Shown here: positions 55,605-64,000 of the stretch, one piece after another
Layout of the letters: the number at the start of each line of letters is the position of its first letter
Numbering within the stretch: the stretch's first letter is position 1
From: an uncultured Lachnospiraceae bacterium
GTDB lineage: Bacteria > Bacillota > Clostridia > Lachnospirales > Lachnospiraceae
Direction: 5' to 3'
DNA length: 64,000 nucleotides
NCBI GenBank assembly: GCA_947173495.1
Contig: CAMWFQ010000002.1
Span: 124,001-188,000 of the forward strand
Notes under the pieces: model-generated
Told to the model about the DNA's origin: nothing
The model's database searches: none
Seen by the model: only the letters and a program-made list of their open reading frames with translations
Translations under genes and position numbers: made by a program

Positions 55605-56357
55605 CTACACCGTCTGAGCAGCTCCTGCACTGTCGCCGCCCCCGGCGTCTCCTTCAGACTCTGTGCCTTCGGTTCCGGTTGACTCTCCGGGCTTTTCTTC
55701 GTCCTCATCCTTGTCATCGCCTCCTTCGATCTCTACGATCTCGGCCATGCGCTGCACATACTTCTGAAGCTTTTTGACATATTCATCACTGATATAACCC
55801 TGCTGGTAAGCTGTCATGGAATTATATCCCTTCTGCAATGCCTCTACCGCTTCTTTGTCTTTGATGGTCAGATTGTTTATGCTTGGCAGTCTGTCCATTG
55901 CCGCGATAAACGCTGATGCCAGTTCAAAGGCTGTCTGATAAGTCTCGTCGATCACCGCGTGCACATCATCCACAGAATACAGATTTCCGTCTATGGAGAC
56001 AAACGCTTTGTTTCTTTCATAGGTAACGTATTCCACTGTTCCCTGAATGAGCTTGGTATCTCCCTTACTGTCCGTGGTCTTAACCTCCACCATTTTGCCC
56101 ACCATAGTGGATGCTCTGCTCAGCTCCATGGTTGAGGCCATATTCTGGATCTGCTCTACCTGTGAAAATTGCGCATACTGTGAAATATATTCCGTATTGG
56201 AAGTCGGCTCCAGCGGATCCTGATACTTCATCTGAGCCACTAAGAGCTGTAAGAAAGCATCCTTATCCAGGCCGCTCTGTGCATTGGCTTTCTTGACAGA
56301 ACTTTCTGATGCGCTTTCTACTATTTTTCCGTTTTCAACTACCGCGCTTACTGACAT
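55605..56357 (-). CDS. flgD: Flagellar hook assembly protein FlgD
   Basis: LDKDAFLQLLVAQMKYQDPLEPTSNTEYISQYAQFSQVEQIQNM; long acidic/Gly C-terminal tail. Confidence 0.95.
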   Translation of the reverse strand: MSVSAVVENGKIVESASESSVKKANAQSGLDKDAFLQLLVAQMKYQDPLEPTSNTEYISQYAQFSQVEQIQNMASTMELSRASTMVGKMVEVKTTDSKGDTKLIQGTVEYVTYERNKAFVSIDGNLYSVDDVHAVIDETYQTAFELASAFIAAMDRLPSINNLTIKDKEAVEALQKGYNSMTAYQQGYISDEYVKKLQKYVQRMAEIVEIEGGDDKDEDEEKPGESTGTEGTESEGDAGGGDSAGAAQTV

Positions 56358-56394
56358 ATTTACTCCTTTCCGCACCCCGTGCTACTTTTAACTT

Positions 56395-57789
56395 TTAAGC
56401 CGTATAATCCACCGTATTTCCGTTTGCAGCCATCATCTGAGCCGCCAGCAGATCTTCCTCACTGGCATTCTCTTCCAGCAGAGCATCGATATCCAGATCA
56501 TTCAGATTGATCCTTCTGTGTGATTTTCTGTTACGATCTGAGGCAGCGTGTTCCTCCTGCCCCTGTCCCTGCCAGAGATTTCTCTCAAACCCGTGATTTT
56601 CTACAGTGACCTGAACCGCTTCCACTTTAATCCCCTGCTCTTTGAAGCTTTCCTGAAGTGTGGCTATCTGGCTTTCAATGGCTGCCTTCACAGCTTCATT
56701 CTGTACATGGAACTGAGCTGTGATCTCACCGCCTTTGGATGAAAGCTGGATATGTACGGTTCCGAGACTTTCAGGGTGCAGCTGCATTTCCAGCTGATCC
56801 ATTCCGGGTTTTAACTGGAACTTCATGTAATCCATGATCTGGTTCATAATATCCCTGGTCTGCTCGCTGAAAAAGGGTGTCGTCTGTTCAAATGTCACTT
56901 CCGCTGTCTGGCCATTGTTTTGCAAAGAGGCATCCATCAACGGATTGTGCAGCGCATTCTCTGATTCTCCCCGGCCCGCTTCGCCGCCCTTTTCCTGCCG
57001 GCTGCCGGTCTGATCCTTTGTTACATTTTCTTCTGCTTCTGACGATACGACTTCAAGCGTTTTGACAGCATTTCCATTCTCATCTGCAGACATTTTTACG
57101 GTGTCGTCACCGCTGTGGACCTCCACTGTAATCTGAGGCCGGGCCATCTCCTCCCCTTCTGCCTCTGCCGGCTGTCCCATCTCCTGTCTGCCTTTGCTGA
57201 TCATCTGTTCCAGCCATGCCTGCATCTCCGCCGGTTCCACTCCCACAAGTTCTGCCAGTGAAGCTTTCATTCCCTCCGCTGTTTCCAGGATATTCTGCAG
57301 CTTTGCAAAAAGGGTCTCGTTTGTCAGAAATGCCATCTGATCGCCTTCTCCGCCAAGTGCCAGCACAAGCTCTCTGAGGCTGGACGGATCAAAAAGAGAA
57401 TACAGGGAAATCCCCAGCTCCTCCATGGCCCTTGCCACTTCCTCCTCGCTCACACCAAGCTCTTCCGCGATTTCTTTGATCATGTCCTTTCCGGCTTTTT
57501 CTGCTGCATCGCCTGCTTCTTCTGTCACCTCGCCGGCCTTTTCCGGTTCTCTCGCCGTATCCTGAGACTTCAGTCTCTCTCTGCCGGCTCTGATCCTGTC
57601 CGTTGCAGAAACCTTGCTGCTTTTGTCCGCCACAGCAGCCTTATTCTGGCCCTCTGCCGCGCCACTCTGGGTTCTGCTCATCACATCTCCAAAACTGCCC
57701 GCCCGGTTCATACCGCCTGTCTTTGCAAGACTTCCTCCCCCTACAAAATTCATCAGAGAATTCAGGTCTTTTACAGGTGTACTTGTCAT
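56395..57789 (-). CDS. fliK: Flagellar hook-length control protein FliK
   Basis: C-terminal LKPGMDQLEMQLHPESLGTVHIQLSSKGGEITAQFHVQNEAVKAAIESQIATLQESFKEQGIKVEAVQVTV. Confidence 0.93.
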   Translation of the reverse strand: MTSTPVKDLNSLMNFVGGGSLAKTGGMNRAGSFGDVMSRTQSGAAEGQNKAAVADKSSKVSATDRIRAGRERLKSQDTAREPEKAGEVTEEAGDAAEKAGKDMIKEIAEELGVSEEEVARAMEELGISLYSLFDPSSLRELVLALGGEGDQMAFLTNETLFAKLQNILETAEGMKASLAELVGVEPAEMQAWLEQMISKGRQEMGQPAEAEGEEMARPQITVEVHSGDDTVKMSADENGNAVKTLEVVSSEAEENVTKDQTGSRQEKGGEAGRGESENALHNPLMDASLQNNGQTAEVTFEQTTPFFSEQTRDIMNQIMDYMKFQLKPGMDQLEMQLHPESLGTVHIQLSSKGGEITAQFHVQNEAVKAAIESQIATLQESFKEQGIKVEAVQVTVENHGFERNLWQGQGQEEHAASDRNRKSHRRINLNDLDIDALLEENASEEDLLAAQMMAANGNTVDYTA

Positions 57790-57893
57790 TATTCACATCC
57801 CTCCTGTCTTTATAAGCCCTGCGGATCCTGCTTTGCATTCCGCCGGCTCTTTTTCAAAGTACAAAATTTATATCGGTTTAAGAGGCAGATTTC

Positions 57894-58778
57894 TTAAGGT
57901 TCCGGATCCATCAGTTTGGTGATTCTGGCAGCTGTCTCAGCATTCATCGCCTCCAGGATCCTTCCTCTGTCTTCTGCACTCATTACACCCAGTATCCTCA
58001 CCGCCAGATCAAGATTATCCGTCATTTCTTCAAAAATAGCGGCAGCCGCCTTGGGTTTCATGGAAGAATATGCAGCCGCATACTCATTAATCTCGTCGCT
58101 TTCCTCAAGCTGGGCAATGACCTGCTTATACAAATACTCCGCGGTAGCGGGATCCATCTCCTCATAATACTTCCGGTACTCCTCCAGCCCGGGCCCGTTA
58201 TCCGCATAGACTACTTCCTCATAAAATTCCGTCTTGATCCTCTGGAACTCCATCTGGGAATCCTCAAAGGTCTTAAGACGCTCTACCTGCTCCTGAAGCT
58301 GAGATATGGTTTCAGAATCTTCTGATTTGGAGGACTGGGCTCTTTCCAGCTCCAGCTCCAGCTCTTTGATATAGTCCACCGCCTCCTGCAGACTCTCATA
58401 CCCCCCATACGCTTCTTCTCCGCCTTCCCCCGCAGTTTCCTGCTTAGGCGCGTTCGGAAGAATCTTGTTAATCACAGGAACATCTTTCAGAACCGGTCTC
58501 AACACGTTACTGCCAAAACCTCCAAAGTCCAGCTTGATCACCAGACACAAAATGGCGACCCAGATTAATACAATAATAAAAGTTACCAGAAATACAGACC
58601 CCGTGCCGGAACCCTCCTCATCCATAAGCTCCGCTTCCTGATCTGCTATTTCTCTGGCTCTTGCTTTCGCTGCTTTCTTCTGCTGCTTTTTTTCATTTTT
58701 TAATTTTTTCTTTTCCTCCTTAAGACGCTGGGGATCCATCTGTGCGTCATCAAGGAGAGCTGCATCGACTTTCGGCAT
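57894..58778 (-). CDS. MotE/YlxF-like flagellar protein (TM, coiled coil, MgtE-N-like C-terminus)
   Basis: TM, coiled coil, C-terminal YSSMKPKAAAAIFEEMTDNLDLAVRILGVMSAEDRGRILEAMNAETAARITKLM. Confidence 0.85.
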   Translation of the reverse strand: MPKVDAALLDDAQMDPQRLKEEKKKLKNEKKQQKKAAKARAREIADQEAELMDEEGSGTGSVFLVTFIIVLIWVAILCLVIKLDFGGFGSNVLRPVLKDVPVINKILPNAPKQETAGEGGEEAYGGYESLQEAVDYIKELELELERAQSSKSEDSETISQLQEQVERLKTFEDSQMEFQRIKTEFYEEVVYADNGPGLEEYRKYYEEMDPATAEYLYKQVIAQLEESDEINEYAAAYSSMKPKAAAAIFEEMTDNLDLAVRILGVMSAEDRGRILEAMNAETAARITKLMDPEP

Positions 58779-58801
58779 TCTATATCCACACCTTCCATTT
58801 T

Positions 58802-59263
58802 TTATCTGCGCCCGTGAGTATAGCTGACAAGCTCATCCACTTCCTTTGCTTCCTTTGCATTTTCTTCATGGATGAAAGCTTCAAAAGCTTTCTCCCGGAG
58901 TTTTTCCTGGGTTTTGGTCTCCTGCATGGCAATCTGAAGATTCTGGCGGGCCTGTTCCAGTTCCTTTTCCGCCAGTGCTACCTGGCGCTGCTGGTACGCA
59001 ATAAATTCATCCATGACTGCTACCGCATCGCGGTTCTCAATGATTTCCCGCACCTTAAGACTGTCCCTGCGAAGCGCTCTTCCCTCTTCCTGGTAGGTTT
59101 CTTTTCTGTCTTTTAAAACCTGAAGCTTTTCTTCCTCTTCATCCAGCCGCATTCTGGCGGCGGCAAAATCCATCTTTGCCTGCTCTTCCATTTTCTGCTT
59201 GATGTTCAGAATACTCTGCATTCGATATCTGAATCTGGCCATTTTATGCTGTTCCCTCAGCAA
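58802..59263 (-). CDS. fliJ: Flagellar export chaperone FliJ
   Basis: 153-aa coiled coil MARFRYRMQSILNIKQKMEEQAKMDFAAARMRLDEEEEKL; position between fliI and ylxF. Confidence 0.92.
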   Translation of the reverse strand: MLREQHKMARFRYRMQSILNIKQKMEEQAKMDFAAARMRLDEEEEKLQVLKDRKETYQEEGRALRRDSLKVREIIENRDAVAVMDEFIAYQQRQVALAEKELEQARQNLQIAMQETKTQEKLREKAFEAFIHEENAKEAKEVDELVSYTHGRR

Positions 59264-60575
59264 AGATCTGTTTCAGAAGCGCCACCGACTCTTCAAACGT
59301 AAACCTGTCCCCGACCTCCTGCATCAGGAATTGATTTACCTCCTGTATTTTATGGATTGCATAATCAATCTCCGGGTTGCTTCCGGATTTGTAGGCGCCG
59401 ATATTGATCAGATCTTCCGCTTCATTGTATGTAGCAAGAACATTTTTGAGCCTGCCCGCATAATTCTTATGATCTCTTTCCGCTATCTGACTCATACACC
59501 TGGAAATACTCTGCAGTACATCGATAGCCGGGTAATGATTTTTGTGAGCCAGCTTCCGGTCCAGCATGATGTGCCCATCCAGGATACTTCTTGCGGTGTC
59601 GGTGATCGGCTCATTAAAATCATCTCCATCCACGAGGACGGTATAAAGTCCCGTGATGGAGCCTTTATCTGACCTGCCCGCACGTTCGAGAAGCCTGGGC
59701 ATCTCAGAATAGACGCTGGGCGGATACCCTCTTGACACAGGCGGCTCTCCGCTGGCAAGACCAATCTCTCTCTGCGCCATGGAAAAACGGGTGAGGGAAT
59801 CCATCATCAGAAGTACATCCTTCCCCTGGTCCCTGAAAAACTCTGCCACTGCCGTAGCTGTCTGTGCTGCTTTTTTACGTTCAAGCGCCGGTTTGTCGGA
59901 GGTTGCCACCACCACTACCGAACGTCTCATCCCTTCCGGTCCCAGATCTCTTTCTATAAATTCACGGACCTCTCTGCCCCGCTCTCCAATCAGCGCGATC
60001 ACATTAATATCCGCTTTGGTATTTCTGGCAAACATCCCCATGAGGGTAGACTTTCCCACCCCGGATCCTGCAAAAATACCGATTCTCTGGCCCTTTCCTA
60101 CTGTGATAAGGCCATCCACCGCCTTGACGCCCAGAGGCAGGACTTCATCGATAATCTTCCTGCTCATGGGATCCGGCGGCTTAGCCTCCACCGCATACTC
60201 TTCGCCTGCAGAAGCTTCCCCGCTCTCCATCCTTCCGAGCCCATCCAGCGTATGTCCCAGAAGGTCATTTGCCACCCGGACCTTTAAAGGGGCGCCCGTA
60301 TTTTCCACACTGCTTCCCGGTCCAATCCCCTCTACATTCTGATAAGGCATCAACAGGGTTTTTCCTTCCCTGAATCCTACCACTTCCGCCAGAGCCGGAA
60401 CGGTTTCTTCTTCCCTGACCGACGGATAGATCCTGCAGATATCCCCCAGCTTCGCTGCCGGTCCTGCTGACTCAATGGTAAGTCCTACCACGTTGACTAC
60501 CTTACCGCTCATTTTAAAGAGGTTTTCTTCTATCACACTTTTATATTTTGAAAAATTGATATTCGGCATAATCAA
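59244..60575 (-). CDS. fliI: Flagellum-specific ATPase FliI
   Basis: GIFAGSGVGKSTLMGMFARNTKADINVIALIGERGREVREFIE, SLTRFSMAQREIGLASGEPP. Confidence 0.98.
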   Translation of the reverse strand: MIMPNINFSKYKSVIEENLFKMSGKVVNVVGLTIESAGPAAKLGDICRIYPSVREEETVPALAEVVGFREGKTLLMPYQNVEGIGPGSSVENTGAPLKVRVANDLLGHTLDGLGRMESGEASAGEEYAVEAKPPDPMSRKIIDEVLPLGVKAVDGLITVGKGQRIGIFAGSGVGKSTLMGMFARNTKADINVIALIGERGREVREFIERDLGPEGMRRSVVVVATSDKPALERKKAAQTATAVAEFFRDQGKDVLLMMDSLTRFSMAQREIGLASGEPPVSRGYPPSVYSEMPRLLERAGRSDKGSITGLYTVLVDGDDFNEPITDTARSILDGHIMLDRKLAHKNHYPAIDVLQSISRCMSQIAERDHKNYAGRLKNVLATYNEAEDLINIGAYKSGSNPEIDYAIHKIQEVNQFLMQEVGDRFTFEESVALLKQIFAEGTA

Positions 60576-60593
60576 TTTCTGTCTACCTTTACC

Positions 60594-61457
60594 CTAACTG
60601 GTTTTGTAGGAAAGAAGCTTTAATTTCCTGCCAAGAGCTTCCAGCTCCGTTCCCAGGGAACAATCATAAATTCCTCCCTCAGTCTCGATCATGCACTGAG
60701 ACTGTGAAAGCGTCATATCCGATATAATCTCCAGTCCCTGGGGCAGCGTTCCTGTTTCCTCCAGGATCCTGTCTCTTTCCTTTATGACCTGCGGGTAATC
60801 CTTTCTGGATACATGTACAATATAGCTGGCAGCCGTCTGCATCCTGTGCATTGTATCGATCAGCAGATTCACCACAATAGGAGAATAAACACTTAAATCC
60901 ACTTTAAAAATATGTTCATAGATCCCCGTGAGGTTCTCGATGAATTCCGGTTCCAGTTCCTCCATCCTCTGATGGTACTCCGCTTCCAGCTGGGCCGCTC
61001 TGGCCTGACACTCATTCTTCATCTGCTGAACCTGTGCCATACCCTCTTCATAGCCGCGCTGATATCCTTCCGCCTGCGCCTGTTCCAATGCGCTGACGCG
61101 CATATCCTCTATCTGAGCCCGGGCATCTGTTAACATGCTCTCCGTCTCCTGACGGATTCTTTCCAGTTCCCGTCTGGCATCCTCAAGCTGTTGCTCCAGC
61201 TGCGCCTGCTCCTCCGCAGAGGAGGATCTGAGCAGAGCATTTTTCCCTTCCGGATCCAACAGCGCATCCACTGTCTCGGCATCAATACCCGCAAGAAAAC
61301 CTTCCGGCATCTCGTCGGAAGGCTCCCCCTGAGAATGCCTTTCCGCGGCCGCTTCCTGAAGCCGGGATTTCAACCGATCGTTATAATCTATCATACGGGG
61401 CTCTTCTTTCACTGGAAACCAGTTTCCCTTATAAAGATTACTAGACCACAATCTCAT
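60594..61457 (-). CDS. fliH: Flagellar assembly protein FliH
   Basis: Coiled coil plus FliH/V-ATPase E-like C-terminus; start overlaps the fliG end with SD GGAGG. Confidence 0.9.
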   Translation of the reverse strand: MRLWSSNLYKGNWFPVKEEPRMIDYNDRLKSRLQEAAAERHSQGEPSDEMPEGFLAGIDAETVDALLDPEGKNALLRSSSAEEQAQLEQQLEDARRELERIRQETESMLTDARAQIEDMRVSALEQAQAEGYQRGYEEGMAQVQQMKNECQARAAQLEAEYHQRMEELEPEFIENLTGIYEHIFKVDLSVYSPIVVNLLIDTMHRMQTAASYIVHVSRKDYPQVIKERDRILEETGTLPQGLEIISDMTLSQSQCMIETEGGIYDCSLGTELEALGRKLKLLSYKTS

Positions 61458-62457
61458 CACCTCCGCCTCTGGAAATGACAATCTCACCCATTTCTTCTAA
61501 TTTTCTGATTACACTTACAATCTTCTGCTGTGCCTCTTCAACATCCTTCATACGCACAGGGCCCATGAATTCCATATCTTCCTTGATCATAACCGCAAGA
61601 CGCTTGGAGAGATTGTTGAAAATAGCACTCTGTACCTGTTCATTTGCACTCTTAAGCGCAAGCCCCAGATCATTGTTATCCACATCACGCAGCACTCTCT
61701 GAATGGCACGATCGTCCAGCAGAAGGATGTCTTCGAATACAAACATCTTCTTTCTGATTTCGTCTGCAAGCTCCGGTTCGTCCACTTCCAGAGTCTCCAT
61801 AATCCGTTTCTCCGTACTGCGATCCACTGTATTCAGAATATCCACTACTGCGTCCACACCGCCAATAATCGTATAATCCTGGTTTACCAGGGAAGAAAGC
61901 TTTGACTCCAGCACCTTTTCCACTTCCTTTACCACATCCGGACTGGTTCTGTCCATCACCGCAATACGCCTCGCCACATCCGCCTGTCTCTCCGGCGGCA
62001 GTGCCGAAATAATCAGTGCTGACTGCTGAGGAGAAAGGTAAGAAAGAATAAGAGCAATGGTCTGCGGGTGCTCATCCTGTATAAAATTGAGAAGCTGAGC
62101 CGCATCCGTCTTACGCACAAACTCGAAAGGCTTCACCTGCAGCGATGCGGTAAGCTTTCCGATCACGCTCATAGCCTTTTCGTTTCCAAGTGCCTTCTCC
62201 AGCAATTCCTTCGCATAAGTAATGCCGCCCTCCGCAATATACTGCTGAGCAAGGCATATCTGATAAAATTCCTCTATAATTTCTTCTTTTACCTGAGGTG
62301 TAACGCTTCTTGTGTTGGCAATTTCAAGAGTCAGCTCCTCGATCTCCTCTTCCTTCAGATGTTTGAAGATCTGGGCTGATTTTTCCGGACCCAAAGCAAT
62401 CAGAAGAATCGCCGCTTTCTGTATTCCGCCAATGCCCTCTTCACTGCTTTTGGCCAT
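61441..62457 (-). CDS. fliG: Flagellar motor switch protein FliG
   Basis: GIGGIQKAAILLIALGPEKSAQIFKHLKEEEIEELTLEIA; MFVFEDILLLDDRAIQRVLRDVD. Confidence 0.98.
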   Translation of the reverse strand: MAKSSEEGIGGIQKAAILLIALGPEKSAQIFKHLKEEEIEELTLEIANTRSVTPQVKEEIIEEFYQICLAQQYIAEGGITYAKELLEKALGNEKAMSVIGKLTASLQVKPFEFVRKTDAAQLLNFIQDEHPQTIALILSYLSPQQSALIISALPPERQADVARRIAVMDRTSPDVVKEVEKVLESKLSSLVNQDYTIIGGVDAVVDILNTVDRSTEKRIMETLEVDEPELADEIRKKMFVFEDILLLDDRAIQRVLRDVDNNDLGLALKSANEQVQSAIFNNLSKRLAVMIKEDMEFMGPVRMKDVEEAQQKIVSVIRKLEEMGEIVISRGGGDEIVV

Positions 62458-62499
62458 GCCCGTTCACCTCCTCCTTTGTTTTCCAAAGATTCATATAAA

Positions 62500-64000
62500 T
62501 TATCCCCATTCCTCATTTAACCAGTTCCGCAGGAGATTCGCTGCCGCCTCCGGATTTTCATCTATAAACCGTTCAATTAACTGTCTGGTTTCTGATACCG
62601 GCTCTATTCCGATTCCCTCCAGTTCAACCTCCGGCTGAGACTGAAGAAGGCTTTCCACCGACAGCTCTTCCGGCTGCTCCTGCTCCTTCTCCGTACGCAT
62701 ACTCCTTAAAACCACGAATGCAAGAAGCGCCAGTATCACTACGATCAGAGCGATCTGCATAATATCAGATCCGGAAACATGGAACCCTTCCCTGTCAAAG
62801 AAAATATTCTCCGAGTAGGCAACTATGGCAATATTCTCCGCCGGGAATCCTGTTGCCTTGGCAACCACATCATAAAGCGACTGAGGCACCTCTATCTCCG
62901 TCTGCCCGGCATTCGCCAGCTTGTATTCCTCCCACGATACGCCGTCCAGTTCCCCTCTGGTGTCCACATCTTCTTCTCTGATCAGATTCATGTTGACTGC
63001 AGTAAGAGAAATGGAAGAAGAAGCGTAATTGATAACGCCCGGCGACGTATCCGTATTCGTAATCCGCTCTGAGGGAACATACTGCTTTTCCTGCTCTGTT
63101 GTAGAGGAATTACTTTCGCCGTCATTCTGATAAACATATTCTGTCTGCGTCTGCTGCCCGTTGGAATCTGTTCCCGGTACATTTCCGCCCTCATTGGTGG
63201 ATTCCGAACTGAAGGTTCTCTCGGAAGCGAGATACCCCTGACTGTTTCCGTCCGGAACATAAAACTCATGATCCGTAACCTTGGTGGTAGAAAAATCCAT
63301 GTCAAGATTCACTGCCACCTCCACCTTGTTGAACAGGTTTGTTCCCAGCATCACCTGTCTGACGTCATTCTTTACCTTTGTTTCCCACTGGGATTTCACA
63401 CTCATCTGCGTGCTGGCCGCACCTGCCGATGTATATTCATTGTCACCGGAAAACAGAGTGTTTCCGGCCGTATCCGTAATGATGATCTTTTCCGTTGTTT
63501 TGTTTCCGATTGCGACAGCGGCAGCCCTCGCCATTCCGGCCGCAGTCTCTGCGTTGAATTCGTCCTCAAGTTCCAGAACAATCCACAGTCCGGATTCCTG
63601 TTCCTGCTGCACCAGCGTTCCCACGCTCTCGGGTATGTATAATTCCACCACTGCGCTTTTAACGGACGTGTATTTTCCGATCAGATCATTTGCCAGTCTG
63701 GTTTCCAGATACAGCTCATATCTTCTCTCTTTGTCTGCTTCAGTGGTACTGAATCCACCTTCTGTCACCTCGTCTATGGTATATGTATACGCCTGAATAT
63801 CATTTGCTGCCAAAAGCATACTCGCCTGGGACTGCTGTTTCTTGTTAATCCTGATCTGATAAGCGTCATCCGACACTTCATAGTCCAGCCCTTCATTTTC
63901 CAGGAGATCCGATACCTGAGACGCCTCCTTTTGCGATTCGCAGTTCAGCAGCAAAACATATTGCGGCTGCATCAGTATGGTAGCCAATATTGCAAATGCC
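62500..64000 (-). CDS. fliF: Flagellar M-ring protein FliF (N-terminus beyond the window)
   Basis: NDLIGKYTSVKSAVVELYIPES, LGTNLFNKVEVAVNLDMDFSTTKVTDHEFY, C-terminal TM and FliG-binding tail ENPEAAANLLRNWLNEEWG. The ORF stays open at position 64000. Confidence 0.96.
   Translation of the reverse strand, partial: AFAILATILMQPQYVLLLNCESQKEASQVSDLLENEGLDYEVSDDAYQIRINKKQQSQASMLLAANDIQAYTYTIDEVTEGGFSTTEADKERRYELYLETRLANDLIGKYTSVKSAVVELYIPESVGTLVQQEQESGLWIVLELEDEFNAETAAGMARAAAVAIGNKTTEKIIITDTAGNTLFSGDNEYTSAGAASTQMSVKSQWETKVKNDVRQVMLGTNLFNKVEVAVNLDMDFSTTKVTDHEFYVPDGNSQGYLASERTFSSESTNEGGNVPGTDSNGQQTQTEYVYQNDGESNSSTTEQEKQYVPSERITNTDTSPGVINYASSSISLTAVNMNLIREEDVDTRGELDGVSWEEYKLANAGQTEIEVPQSLYDVVAKATGFPAENIAIVAYSENIFFDREGFHVSGSDIMQIALIVVILALLAFVVLRSMRTEKEQEQPEELSVESLLQSQPEVELEGIGIEPVSETRQLIERFIDENPEAAANLLRNWLNEEWG

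Noticed and set aside
1-64000. rRNA and tRNA genes
   Set aside because: No segment was recognised as rRNA or tRNA by eye; running tRNAscan-SE and Infernal would be needed to exclude them formally.

Overview
The window is a stretch of a Gram-positive, Lachnospiraceae/Clostridia-like chromosome (lineage inferred from gene order and protein character). Almost everything is coded on the minus strand. Read in the minus direction from the right end, it carries a flagellar/chemotaxis operon (fliF to sigma-28, cheC, cheD, swrB-like gene; about 64.0-35.4 kb). This continues into the conserved block rpsB-tsf-pyrH-frr-uppS-cdsA-dxr-rseP-ispG-polC and then a hybrid sensor kinase running off the left edge. 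Two insertions interrupt this ancient order. (i) A bactofilin and a polysaccharide deacetylase sit between tsf and pyrH. (ii) An accessory island of about 18 kb (roughly 7.9-26.2 kb) sits between rseP and ispG. The island holds a PP2C phosphatase and Ser/Thr kinase pair, a DUF3842 protein, an Opp/Nik-type ABC importer fused into one operon with larE-larB-larC (nickel-pincer nucleotide cofactor synthesis), a frameshifted serine hydrolase (the only plus-strand gene), and a 1634-aa surface protein. The most unusual non-coding signals are in the island. They are: an 88-bp pseudoknot-capable element present twice, each copy ending at or just before a start codon; arrays of a ~109-bp structured repeat abutting the RBS of both the kinase and the phosphatase; a 147-bp MITE-like element with a perfect 25-bp hairpin; and a heavily structured leader before the nickel-type transporter. 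No rRNA, tRNA or CRISPR was recognised. All family assignments come from reading the translations; no database search was run.
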